Below, one piece after another: positions 12,852 through 26,000 of a stretch of DNA of 64,000 nucleotides. The stretch comes from Dicaeum eximium. Lineage: Eukaryota; Chordata; Aves; Passeriformes; Dicaeidae. The notes beneath the pieces are model-generated. The model was not told where the DNA came from, did not search any database, and saw only the letters and a program-made list of their open reading frames with translations. The stretch lies in the NCBI GenBank assembly GCA_013396995.1, contig VWZP01001599.1, positions 1,079,946-1,143,945 of the forward strand, written 5' to 3'. Numbering within the stretch: position 1 is the stretch's first letter; the number at the start of each line of letters is the position of its first letter. A program made the translations under genes and the position numbers.

Positions 12852-15800
12852 CTCAAATTTTCATAAAAGTCTCCTCCACAGGTAGACACTTCTGCACATA
12901 AGTTTGGAGAGTAGAAAAAGGATGCAAGTATAAGACAGCTAAAAAACAGAACATCATCTTTGAATGGCTTTCCTACACAGTATGTTCTTATGATTCAATT
13001 GTTGGCATCTGTAAAAATTTTAGTTTATACCACTGGGGACGTGGACAGGATCACAATTACTCTTCAAGAGAAGACCTTAAAGCAGATGCAAAGGAGATGC
13101 TGCCTTTGCTGGAAGAAATGGATGAGATTAAAGGAATCGGTAGCAAAGTCCAGTTAGCACATCCTAGGAATTCAGTGAGGGGCTGAACAGTTCCTCTCAG
13201 AAGCAAAACTGAGATTTTAGGAGCTCCGAATTACTAGTATCACTTTGGAGAGCCAGAATCATAGATCAAATATAAAATACCATCCTGACTTAATAAACTC
13301 AAACAAAACAAGTCCAAAAGACAATGTATGTGTGGGAGTTCTCACAATGCCTAGAGACTACTGGTAAGCAGCCCCAGCAGCTGTAAAAGTAAGAGGTAAC
13401 CAAAGACTTAACATCCTGTAGTAAACCTGTGATAGCAAGGTTATTCAGTATGAAGGCAAGACAAGTACATTTTATGCTTTGCTAACAAAAGAAGAGAAAA
13501 CACCAATAGAAACCACCAAACATGATAAAGCAAAATCAGCTTTTGATTCAAAACCAGTCCCTTTTCCAAGAAGCCACATTCTTTTTTAATTGATCAAAGC
13601 AAAATAAGAATGTGGCAACCAATAAAAATATTACATATATGAATATACTGAAATATGTGGATAACCTTCAATTTTGATAAAAGTGGTAAGATAAAGTGAG
13701 ATATCAGAATAAAAGGTAAATGGTGTAGAAAGTTCAAAGCAGCACTTGATCATTATAAACTGCCTTTAGAAAATCCAAACATCTGAGTTTCTAAGAGACA
13801 GGCAATACTATTACAAGTGGTTGCCTGAGTAGCAGCAGAGAGTCAACAGGCTGAAACAAGAAGGTACTCACCATGATAACGAAGTGGGAGTACTGCCAGT
13901 TAAGATTAAGGGGACGAAACAGCATAGAACAGAGTAGAGATAGTGGAGGAATGAGGAATTTTTAATAGAGAGGTTGCATCTAGTAATATCAGGAATTGTT
14001 CTGACATGGACTTGCTACACAGACCAAAGCTTCTAGGTTATATGGAAAGAAGCTATAAATCTGCCTGAGTGACAAGAAAGTATCTTCAACATCCTAATTC
14101 TTGTTCTAGGTTGTTTTATACATTACTGTCATAATAAGAGATATTTTCACAACAGGATTCAGGTTTACATCATGTCCATGAATTCCCCACTAAGTATGGG
14201 GATTTTGACAATGGTTTAATGCTTCTACCAGAAAACAAATTTCACAAACAGAAAACCAGTTAGTATGCAATTTATACTCATGTGTTTGGCAGCAGATTGA
14301 AAGTTTTACATCAGGTACCATCCAGATAGATTTGGTAAAGTGGACAGCAGGAACACAGGAGTAAAAAATTAATTATAAGCAAAACAGATAAAATGAAATG
14401 CTATCATTTTAAATCCATTAGAATGATGACTGAAATAATTATGAACAACTCAATTTGCTGCAGTGCAGCATCTAAACAAAATTTCAGGATAGCAAAACTA
14501 AAACTGATTTAATACTAAGGGTGATTTCAGATAACAGAAGGAATACAGACCACTTAAGTGCTTTTTAGAGAATAAGTATCCATCTTTTTACTTGAAATAC
14601 CTTAAATATAAGAGATGCTACAGCTACTTACCAGTCAGCTGAAAATCCATCTAGGACAACACAAACTACTTTGTTTCCCATTTGTTAAATGAATGTAACC
14701 TGTTAAATTGCAATCACTTGTGCTGCTTTATGGGACTTTTTTCAAATTATGCAAATTCCAGCATGTACTGCTCTTAACTGTGGAACTGGTACAGCTCTTA
14801 GTTCATCATCTTCCAGATGAACATTTACTGATAATTTGTCAATTCTGTAGACCCAGAGCTACTGAGCCTCTCTGAGAATGAGGATCTCTTACAATTTCCC
14901 CAGCTTGAACCATTCTATAATCACCTCCTGCATGCAAAAAGAGTACTGCACAGCAACAAGGAAAAGATGTGGGGAAGTGCTTATAGGAGTAAGTAAAAAC
15001 AGACTGATATCTGGCAAATATGGATGACAGCCAGGATTTACCACACTATCAACCAAAATAAGTCTGCCTAGCTGAAAAACTAAGACAGACTTCAAGGTCA
15101 CAAATAAACTGGAGTAAGAATGTGAAAAAGCAGAGTCTACATCAACAATAATGTCTGATTTACAGTACCAAGCAAACACAAAAAGAAAGATCACCTGCTG
15201 CCAGCTTCTGTATGACTGTCTTGTTCACATTTTAAACAGCTATGGGGTACATGGGCTGCAAGGTTCTTCTACACTGTGAGAGAGCTGGGATTTTTTCTTT
15301 TAAGATTAGGTACTATCAGGCCTGTTACTGAAAATGACCTTCCTAGAGTGGTTCCCTTTGAGAAAGCAGCAGCATGCAGGTTGCATTTCAAGTGTCTGTT
15401 GTGACATTTTAATTTGGATGGGTTATAATGCAGAGAAAAGGGAAAAAATCACAGATAAACCAACTAACCATCTCCAAATCTGAAACCTGAACCAGTACAA
15501 ATAAATCACAATTGTCAAATACTAAGTAATTGGTAGTGTATTAAAGGTAATGAATTTATTCATAGTACCAGCACCAGTTAGAAATAACTCTCCTGGAACA
15601 TCTGATGTCAGTTGTAAAACGTCATACTCAGTTGTCTTTAGACTTTAGCTGCTGGGGATATAAGTTCTACCAGCAAGTCCATCTTCTGTAACACAACTAA
15701 GCCAATTAATAATAATATGCAAGTTTAATTCTGGTTATGGTTGTTATAAAGTTGAGTACTGGTAGATTCAATACAGATAAAAAGAAGCTACACAAAAAAG

Positions 15801-16850
15801 GCATAAGTAGTACTTTTCCTCTGCAGAAAATAAGAAATATTCAAACCAATACTAAAAAAACCTGAAAACTTAGAATAAAAGTTACAATTTTATAAGAACT
15901 GATATGGCTACAAAACCATTCAATTATTACACATGGTAAACAATATATCTTCATTACTAAAATATTTTAAACAGAAATTTAGTGTATACAGCTAAATAAA
16001 AAAAAGCATATAAAGCTAAGCCTTCATATAGAAGCATGTATTACAGTTGAGTTAATTTTGCAACCTTTGCTTTAGGGAGGCTGTGTGAAAAGAAGCGGGT
16101 TTGCATTTCTATCAAGTTTCCAGAACTGGAAGTTTCTCTCACAGGAGTTAATTTACAACGTTCACCTACTTCTTAAACCAGAGTTCCTCATTGTTAAGAA
16201 ACTGACTTTCGTTATACTTTAATGCAAACAGGCTGTCATACTTAACAGACAAGAAAATAAAATCAGAAAATGCAGCTATTAAAAATGTCAAGCAGGGACC
16301 ATTGAAATATGCAGGCCATGTAGGTTTCTTTTTTAATAAGACCAATTTTTATAGCACTTAGTATGTTCTCAGCATAACTCTAGCAAACCTGCAAATGCCA
16401 ACAAAGAAGACGTTGCCTTACACATTGCACTGCATTAAGAAACAAAAGTTAAGCAAAAAATAAAATAAATTAACAAAACTTTCCCAGCCACCTCTTCTGA
16501 TCAAGATGAGGGAAATTTTTGTTAAAATTAACTTGCCAAAATTACACTTTTACAGTGTCATGTGCACAAGGTCTTCTCCAAGACCAAACCACTCTTCTGT
16601 CAGTGGATTCAATTTAATTTCAGCCTGGGGCAAAGTCTGAGATGAGCTCTGATGCCTGTGGATGAAATGCAGGACGTCGCTCCTCATTTGTTCTCCAGAG
16701 TTTCACAGGAACCCTGTGATGGATGAGACGCTATTACCGGTCATTAGGAAGAGCTCTAACCACAGCTCTGAAATTTAAAGCGATGCCCCACGTAGACAGG
16801 CTGGAGGTCCAAAGTCTGGCTCATTATGCGCAGCTGCTGTTCAGCTTTCC
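12852..16850. other. Intergenic DNA upstream of the ASZ1 promoter
   Basis: AT-rich sequence with no recognisable exon, repeat family or RNA gene. The longest open frame here (minus strand, about 101 codons near 14889-15194) shows no similarity I recognise and has no CpG-rich promoter. Base composition turns GC- and CpG-rich from about 16,850. Confidence 0.6.
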
Positions 16851-16910
16851 CACGCCACTGTCCCCACGGCAGGCTCGCGCTCTGTGACACCGCGTGCGCG
16901 CACACATCAG

Positions 16911-16918
16911 TGACGTCA
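16911..16918 (+). promoter_or_regulatory. CRE site 1 (TGACGTCA)
   Basis: A perfect palindromic cAMP-response element, in the context CAG-TGACGTCA-CTG. It is the first of three such sites in 58 bp. CREB/ATF and, in the testis, CREM-tau bind this motif. ASZ1 is a germ-cell gene, which makes CREM or a relative a plausible regulator; that is an inference. Confidence 0.8.
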
Positions 16919-16933
16919 CTGCCTGCTGCTCGG

Positions 16934-16941
16934 TGACGTCG
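16934..16941 (+). promoter_or_regulatory. CRE site 2 (TGACGTCG)
   Basis: A near-perfect CRE, TGACGTC followed by G, in the context CGG-TGACGTCG-CG. It starts 23 bp after the start of site 1. The CpG in the core makes binding potentially sensitive to DNA methylation, as is known for CRE sites generally. Confidence 0.7.
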
Positions 16942-16960
16942 CGTGGAAAGAGCATGTTAA

Positions 16961-16968
16961 TGACGTCA
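16961..16968 (+). promoter_or_regulatory. CRE site 3 (TGACGTCA)
   Basis: A second perfect palindromic CRE in the context TAA-TGACGTCA-GC. It begins 27 bp after the start of site 2 and about 85 bp upstream of the first in-frame ATG at 17052. Confidence 0.8.
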
Positions 16969-17051
16969 GCAATTAAAGGGAGGAACCCGTATCTTTTACC
17001 TTGAATTCACACACAGAGACCACCCACAGATCTAAAGACACAACTTCACAC

Positions 17052-20000
17052 ATGGCTTTGCCGCGTCTCCCAGCACCCACAAAGCAGCGGAGCCAGAAGT
17101 GCGCCGTGCCACAGCCCCACACTGTCACTGACTCCTTGTACCCGGCGCCGCACCGCCGTTCCCAGCGCGGCCCGGCCCGGCCCGGCCCGGAGCGGCGCTG
17201 CCCAGGACNCGAGGGCAGCGACAGCGATGACGGCGACTGGGACATTGGCGTCGTGCGACAGGAGCCGCAGGTGGGGCTGAGCCTCCCTGCACCCGCCAGC
17301 CGTGGCCGGACGGTCTCGGGGTAGGGGGCTTGGAAGCGTGAGGGGAGCGGAGCGCGGTGGGTCCCAGGGAAGGGTGCGGCTGGTGCTTCCTCTTAGGCTG
17401 TTTCCTACCAGGGTAATGCTGGTGTACCCTCAATCCTGTAAATGAAACCTGAAATGTAGGGGTTTAGCTTATTACCAACACCCTTAATGTTTTTTTAAAA
17501 GCTCTTTCTCCTCTTAAGTAGCAGGCCCTAGTCCTAATCATATTTCAGCATGAGAGTAAATTTGAAAGTGGCCAGGGGCTTGTAAAGCTGTTTTATATCT
17601 TAAATCTCTTGAGACTGTTTCTTGCTAACTTGAAGATTTCAGTAGTTTTATTGCATCTAGCAGGTGTGAGATATCTATCAGTGTGAGTTAGAATCTGTGA
17701 GGGTTTATAAGTGTGGGTTTGTCTTATGACCAGAATTGAAAAATGGAAGTATGACTGAATTCTTGAAGTCTTAGGCTAATATAGCCAGTGTTTAAGCCAG
17801 TGCTTGACCTTTAGATAGATGTTCCTATCCAGAGATGTGCATTGTTTGAAAATTGTTGTTAAAAAGGGCTAAATTGTTCTATTGACCGTTTCTCACCTTT
17901 GGTTCTCTAACTTTTGTTCGTCTTTACAAAAGTTATTGGAAAGATGGGCTACAATGTGCTGTAAAATTTGTATATTTCTGAATTGTAATGTTGCGAGTTA
18001 AAAGCTTATGATAAAAGACAACTTTATTTCATACCCACTTCTGTCTCTAAGGAAACTAGTGAATAATCAGTGCTCTGCTTACCAGTGTATGTAAATGTTT
18101 GGTACACTTGATATAGCTCCAGCAGCAATCTTCAGCTGCAGCTTTAATAGAGAACAAATCTATGATGCTTTTGAAAACAAATTAGGCAACTGTCTGACGC
18201 ATAAACTAGTCTTTTGGTCAGTGCTTTTTTCAGCCAGAACGTTTATGATGCAGCACTACAAATGCCTATGGCACCACAGAATTAGAGTGACAGGAACTGT
18301 AACCCTTCACAGCATTGGACTTGTGCTGTTAGGCCAAACAGTCACTGAGGTCCCTTGACCCAAGCTCAAACTTTCATATCTGATAGTTGTATTTTTTAAC
18401 ATTGTACTTCACAATATATGAAATATGTGAAATGTACCAAAAAAAAAAAAAAAGATTACATAAATTAATTGCAAAGTTTTTTGTAGTGTCATAAGATGAA
18501 AAAGAATCTTAATTGGAATCAAATTATGGTAAGTAAAATTGAGAGCAGAGTGGGAGGATAGCAGGTCTCTTGAGAAAGAAGATATTTCCATTTTCAGAGA
18601 ATGGAACCTCTCAGAAAAATTGATTTTAAAACTTAGGCTTTATAGTAGACCCTGAAAAGATCCACAGAGATGGAAGAACAAAAGTTATACATTGCTTTTC
18701 CCCCTCTTCCTCTGTGCTATGTCCTTTCAGAGATTATTAGTGCTTTTATACTGAAACCAAGCTATATTGTTTTTGCCTTGACGCAGTGTCCAGATTTTGA
18801 CTTAATTTTTCTTTGTTTATCTAGCAGTTGGATCAAATGCTGCAGGCGGACAAGAATGAGGCATTAAAGAAGGCTCTGTTTTGTGGGGATGTGTCATTAA
18901 TTGAAGAACTCTTAAACTCGGGTGAGGAAAAGTCAGTTACAAAGTTGAATATTTTTAATTGAACTCGGCAAAGGTTTTAATTCTCATTTAAAACAAGACT
19001 TTATATCCTTTACTGAAAGCATTCAGATATTCCTATGTGGACTCAACACATTATTTTGAAAGATTAAATTACTTTGTCAGTGACTCAGATTTGGTATTCC
19101 AGCACATTGCTTCTAATTTATGTTTCTTTTATCAGTCGGAAACCCTGAAAATTGAGAAAACTATAATGCTTGAAATATCTTTGTTTTCACATGCATATTT
19201 AACATGAAAATAGCAATTACAAACACTGAACTAGAGGTGGTTTAAATTGAGGGGGAGAATTCAGTGGGTGGTCTTTGGTGTTAAAGCTTGTACAGCATGG
19301 GGTAAGAAGGAGAGGCTAGCCTTTTTTATTTTAATGTTCCCCCAGTTTGGAAATTCCTTTTCCTGTTTTGGTTTTTTTTTTTTTCTCCTTCACAGCACTG
19401 GTAGGTGTCTGGTATGTGCCCTGTGTAATACTGCTGTCCTGGCAACATCAGCTGAACAAAGATTTTTGTGATTCTGAAAGGTCTAACAGGCTTTTTGTGG
19501 CGTTTGTCACTAAAAAGTAGTCTGTTTTAACACTGAAACCCTTTTTCCCCATTCTGTTACTTAGTATTTGTCTTTAATGTGTTTGTTAATCAGTGTTAGG
19601 AAGATTGGATCACTTATTCAAGCATCCAGGGCAATCAGAAACTGCATAGCTGAGTTGACCTGCCTAGTGATAATTGTCAGGAAGTTCTGCTTCAGCAAGC
19701 AAGGAGAATATAGTAACCAAGAGCTTGTTCTCTGAGGAAAATTGGTCTTAGGGAAGAAAGTTTCTTGGTTAGCAATGGGCTTTTCTGAGTTTTGAAACAA
19801 TGACATTATTTGCCCTTTTAGAAGCCAACTGTTTCTCACCACAATGGGGGAGTAGTTTTCTTTTTAAATTAAGCAAAACTACTGCACAGACTGAAACACA
19901 AGAAGTGCAGTACAAGCATGAAATATATCTGTCTTGCTTTGAGAAAATACATTTGTATTTATGGGTAGAGTTTTAGTGATGTCTGTGCATCAAATTGCTT

Positions 20001-23000
20001 AATTGTTTTGCTACACCATCCATTTTAAATTGTTGTATTGCAGTCAAACAGCAATAGTTCACTTTCTGTTCTGATCCCTGCTACACAGTGGACAGTTCTG
20101 TGCTGTTGGAAGATGATAATAGGTTTCTGTAAGAGCACAGGTTCAGGCCGAGGATTCATGGAGTCTAGTTTCTTGTCTCCTGAAACAAACAAGGCAATAT
20201 AAAAGAATATGTAATTTCCTTAAAATGGGACCAGCAGTAAATTCTGACCCATCCAGTCCTGTTCTGCAAAGCAGTAGAACACCGTGCCTAGTATGGAGGT
20301 CTTCCTGAAGAAGGGTGACATTGTCCTTCAGGGGATCTGTGCTCAGATTAAATCTTTGCCTCCAGAAATACCTTTAGTGTAGAAGAGTTTGTAAGAGGCT
20401 CACTATCAGCAGTCAGCCAAACTCAAGGTTTTTGTTGGAAGTAGATTTCCTAGCAACAGTTGGGCTGTTCCTTCAGGTAGAGTGAGACTGTTGCCTTCTG
20501 TCTTGGTTGGATGTTGCCTTAGTATTTTTGACACTGAAGCAGTTTTACAGAGCTTCTTTAGGAGATGGACAAGCACAGTGTTTTTCCTTACCCCTTCTGT
20601 TAAATGCCAACTTAGGAAAAAGTTTGTGAAGTACACGTCACAAAAAGTAATGCAAGCAAGTAGTACCTTCTAAGATGATTTGGACATTTTGGTTCACTTT
20701 AAGAGTAAAATACTTAAGACTGTGTAATTAATGTATTCCCTTTCCTAAAATGGAATTAAAAGTTATAACTTCGTGGCAGTTTAGGCTGATTGAAGATATA
20801 ACTACAGTCAAATCCTCCATTTTCCTTCAACAGTTTGTTCCACTTATATCTTTGAATGAGTGCTGGAGCTCATCTCATCTTTTGTGAGCCAGTTCAGGTA
20901 GTTATAAGTTGTAGTAAACAACAGGAATGGGAGGCTGTCTAGTGTGTGAGAATAATTTTTCAGCCAGTTCAGGACTCTGAACCCTGAGTCAGGTGACCAC
21001 TAAAGCTGGCCCAGCAGAGGGAGACATCAGCAGCTCTAATATGACTCAGCTTTAAGGTCGTGTCCTTAGGAGCAGACCTAAGTGCAGACAGACTGAAATA
21101 AATAGATCTACTAGAGAAAAGTCTTAGAGAATCAAGCATTTTAGAACTTCCCCTGAGGTAAATGGTGTCTGAATGTGAATGGATTCCAACACTAAGAGCT
21201 GTTCTTTAACTGAATGAGAGTCAAGACCTCATATTTTTGGTGTCAAACATGGAATTAACAGAGTTACATTTTTCTCTATAAAACCAGCCTTTCTACTATT
21301 GCTATTATTTGCCACAGTCACGAAAGTATCTGAAAGGGATATGGGAGAAATAGTAATAGTCACAAAAAAATGCAATTCTTACTTTGTTATTCTTTTGCTT
21401 CACTGTTATTCATATTCTTCACATGGTTTCTGCTGCAGAGTTTGTCTGTGGCCAGAATGTGTTCATCCTCTTTGCTGCTCAAACAGGAAGATATTTATCT
21501 GTAACTCAGCTGGTAAGGAATAATGTTGCTTCTGTTTTGTCTCCTAGCTGTAACTTGTGGGGCCATGTAACTGGAAAGCTCCTCTGCTCACACCTGCAGG
21601 GGAACACAGATAATGGCAGGTGGGGGAGCCCAAATAATGCCCTGGTCCAGCTCCTCTCAGGCCCATCATAGAAGCCAGTAGCCTTCCTCTACAGTCTCAG
21701 AGACACAGAGACCATGTGCAGGCAAAGTACAGACTCAGAGCAAGGGACTCCCAGCTGTAGCAAAAGGTCCTTGTGCCTGGGGGCCAAACAACTGCAGAGA
21801 CAGGAGTGAAAGTTGTGCTAGTCACAGGAGTGGGACCAGAGGTCAGAGACCCATGTGTCTGTGATGCCAGCAGCTGGAGGGGATGGATGACACCGTGATA
21901 CCAGTGCTACTGTGTTTGACAGAGTGCTGTGTTTGTCTGTGCTGATCACTGGGACCAGCGGTGTGTGTGCCTGCGCCTGCTGGGAATACACGCTCAGCAC
22001 TGATAAGGGTTGGACCTGCGGTTCTGGAGTGCAGCAGCCTCACTTTTCTCTGGCTGTTGGATCTGGCCTGATTTTTCACTAAAAACGTTTTTTCTGGGCT
22101 TCACTGTTCTCTCAAGGAGAAAATTTCAAGGGTGATTTTAAATGCTGAACTAACACTGCTTACTTCAATAACAGCTCATGTAATGAGAGTAATAACCTAT
22201 TTGAGTAGTCATCAAGGTGAGACATTTCTGGTTCAGTCAACAACTCCTATAACCAAGCAGCCAAGAAGCCACAAGACTGTTTCTGTTTCAGTTGTCCTTT
22301 CTTTGTCTTCCTCTAGGATTACAGCTTGTTTGCTTTGGAACTTTACACTAAGTGGTACTTCAAGGCAGTCACTACCAAGATGGTGGAGACTATGCAAGAC
22401 AAACAACATATTGCCAAATAGACCATTCTGCTTCTAGAACTTGGAAAAAGCACCAGCATCATGGCAAATACTGGCTGCTATACATGTAAAGAAAGCATTG
22501 AGGAAAATGCCTTCTCAAATGTTTTAATAAGTCTATATATAACTGCCAAATAGGTCATTTGTTACTGTTGTTCTGATATGTATTAAAGTAAAAAGCTCTA
22601 GATGGGAATGCTTTTCTTCTCACAAGGAAAAGAGACTTTTAAAGACTGACAGGGTGACAATTTTTGCATATTTTTTCTTACTAGTATTACTTCAGTGGGC
22701 TGTTGAATATCAGACTTGGTAAATTCTTGAAGTGACTTACAAGGAAGTTCTAATAGGACTGCTAAAGGACATTTGCTGGCTCCCCTTGTATAACTTCTAT
22801 GGGCTTCAATGAAAAGTTTTGTACACTGCAGATAGGCCAGCATGCTGTAACATTAACTGCAGCTAGAATGTGTACATTGCTAAGGAGATTTGATTGTAAA
22901 TTCTGTGGCTTGCAGGTGTTCGAATGCTTCAACACATGGCTTTCATTGAGTTGCTACCTCTTTATTGACTCTGCAATTCCAGTGATCTTAAGAAATTAAA

Positions 23001-26000
23001 GAATCAATCCAAGAGCAGTGACGTGTTAGTCCCTTAGCTTTAATGACTTTATATTGCTACACTGAACATATCTTTGACAAGTAGTAGTACCAAGACAGGG
23101 AAAGTACACATTTTGCCTGAAAAAGTGTGCATGTAGCTTAACTGTCACAAATTTCTTAGCATAGTTTTGGGGGTTTTTTTGGAGTGTTTTTTCCTAAAGA
23201 ACTATTTTTGATTAGCCATGGTCACTGTTGGACTAATATGTAACCAACTGATGGAAACTTTTCTAGAGGTAATTATTGTTGAAGGATTGAAAAATGCATA
23301 CAGGTTTTTATTAGAAAGTTGCCAGATCTCAGTCTGGTACTTGGTTCTTGGTGCATTTGGGAGGGCTGGGCTGTCTGACGACAGGCAGGCTTCTAGCCAG
23401 TTTAGCCATTCTGGCTACTATAAAGAGTAACAAACAATTGTGGTGATTGTGTTTGAACCTTGCATAGTCTCCTATTTTCTCTTTTTATCAAGATAATATT
23501 TTGTTAGTGCCGAACACAAGTCTGCTAGCTAACTGTCTTGCAGGACAGAGAATAAAGGGAGCTGTGAAGCAGGAAACCCTAGGTGTTGTGATCCTAATTG
23601 CCTGACAAGCAGTTTGCTTCCACAGCAGTCTTCTTGCCTTGGCGAGAGTCAGATTTTTTATTTTGATTGAAGAAAGCTATTGCACAGAAGTAGAGAGAAC
23701 AGATTCTCTGTGCTTATATGAAATTACTTTTTTAGTTATACGTTTGAGTTTTTTAATGTAGCCTTTCTGTGGTACTAAACTCCTTGGATTGAGAACTGGG
23801 CTACAGTGATGTCAGTTTTAAAAGTTGTTTTCTGGTGTTCTAAATAAAGATGTATTTAAAAAAGAAAATGCTGTAAGAGATTTCTCTCCCTTGTACTAAA
23901 TGAAAAAAGTGTGTAACCTTTGTAATGATACATATTGAGAGTAAGTTTTTAAAAAAGCTTGTTTGTTGTGAAGCAGTTTCAGGATTGTGATTTCTTAAAT
24001 TTTGACAGGTATCAGCATAGAAACTAGCTTTCAGTTTGGATGGACTCCCCTGATGTGTGCAGCCAGTGTGGCTAACTTTGCAGTAGTACGTCTTCTTCTG
24101 GACAGAGGTGCTAATGCATGTTTTGAAATAGGTAAGATGGGAATGAAAAATATTGGCTGGTAATGCTCAGTACCAGAAATTGTCCCTGTCCTTGTTCTCT
24201 TGTTTACCTGTGTAGGGAAAAAATCAAAAGTTCACAATGGAACCGAGACCCACTCTACCTTTCACAGTTTTGAAGGAAAAGTAGTAGTTTTAAAGTAAAA
24301 ATGGGGTCCTTGAAATTGATCTGGAATCAGTTGATGCATTTTCTTGTTCTTTCTCTCTCAATTCCACTTTCCCTCACACCTCCCAAATCCCAAGTACTTT
24401 TCAAAAAAATATTTGGAAGTACTTGCTCAAAAATGGTAGTATAAAGTTGTACAGGTAAACTTCCTGTGTTTGATCCTGTTATGAACTATGTACGTGCAGG
24501 AACCAGATAACATCTCAAACAACATGAACAGCTTTCCAGTTCATGGAGGACTAATGTGGACTTCTCTAAAACTAGAGTGCAATTTTTCTATTAATGAAGC
24601 TGTTCTTCAGTGTGTTGCCAGATCACCTTTTTCTGCAAGAGTTCAGTGTAGCTTCTAAGTAGTATCAGTTTCTCTGTCAAATCTATTGGCCTAACAATAA
24701 CTCTGTTTTTCTACTTAAATTGTGGTATTTTCAATCTCTTACATTGCACTGGTTTATTTATCCCATAGTACTGCCAAATACATGAGAGCAGTAATCGTAT
24801 TTTCCGGTAACTTGCCAGTAGTTGCAGTAGTAGTAGTAGACTGAAATGCAGATGGTACAAATCTGGCTCTGAAAACTTTCTCTAACCTCTTTGCAGTTGA
24901 TCAGAGTATGAGATTAGATTGCCTACACCAAAAGCAATCGTGTCTTCTTCTAATCACTGTCCTTTTAGCCAGTTTCAGAGAACTTCCATGTGTCTGCCTA
25001 CCACTCATACCTGTTCCTTGTTTATGGCTGTAGAAAGCTATAAATGGGGCAAAAACTGCTATGGGCAATATTTTGGGCTGAGCAGGTAGCCAAATGAGCA
25101 TTTTTTCTTTTGTGCAATCAGCTGTCTTTGCCCAAAGTGGCACCTCGCTAGGATCAGGTTTCTTGGCTTGTTTCCCTGTTAAACTGTGTAGGGAAACTGT
25201 AACCAGGGCATATGGACAGCAGAGTACTGTCCAGCCAGGAGCAGTCTTGTAAGTCATTGATTTGGGTCAGGCCACGTATGTTCAGTAAAGCTGTGCTGTC
25301 CTAAGGAGTACTAAATCTCACCAGCCCTCCTGCTATTTTTATGTCAGCAGGCAATCATATAAGTGATCCTATAATAATAATAATCCTTTAACGCTTATAA
25401 TCCTAATAAACAGCTATACTGTTAATCACTTTGAGGCACTCTTCAGTCATTCTCTATAACTGGTTAGTTTTACCCTTTTTGGTAGTTGACAAGAACTAAT
25501 ATATCATTCACTGTGTGATGGGTTCAAAATGTTGCATCCCTAAGGAAAAATTTCACCAGAACTACTGGAGTTTTCAGTCTGAACATAAACTTTTTTTTTT
25601 TGCAGTCTTTTAGCAGTTATTAATTGTAAAAGTGAAATCTAAGAATTCCAAGGTGTTTCTTCCCTTTTGTCTCTTGCTCACATGTATGAGCTATAGGTAG
25701 GCTAACAGAAATTAATTTCCCACTTTATCACTGCCTAAGATAATGAATACAAATACAACTTCAGGTTCCTCCCAAATACCATTTCCACACTGACAGTGCT
25801 TTGTTGAAAGTCTGCCGTCTTTCCATTCTTGTTCTAGTTAATAATCAGGTTAAACATTTTGCGTAAAAATTTGTCAGCATATCAGATAATTTCTACATGA
25901 GGCAGTTGAAAATTAAAAGATGGTATATTAAAAAAACAAATCAATTTAAATGTAGAACTAAGTTGTAGAGGTGGAGGACAAGAAGTGGTGAGAGCAGTGG

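Larger units (their letters stand above)
16850..17380 (+). promoter_or_regulatory. ASZ1: ASZ1 CpG-island promoter region
   Basis: CpG density and GC content rise sharply against AT-rich flanks and fall again after about 17,380, bracketing ASZ1 exon 1. No convincing TATA box lies close to exon 1. The island contains three CRE-type sites (16911-16968), alternating CGCGTGCGCGCAC sequence just 5' of them that loosely resembles an NRF1 site, and a C3-run repeat. The transcription start cannot be fixed from sequence alone. Confidence 0.75.
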
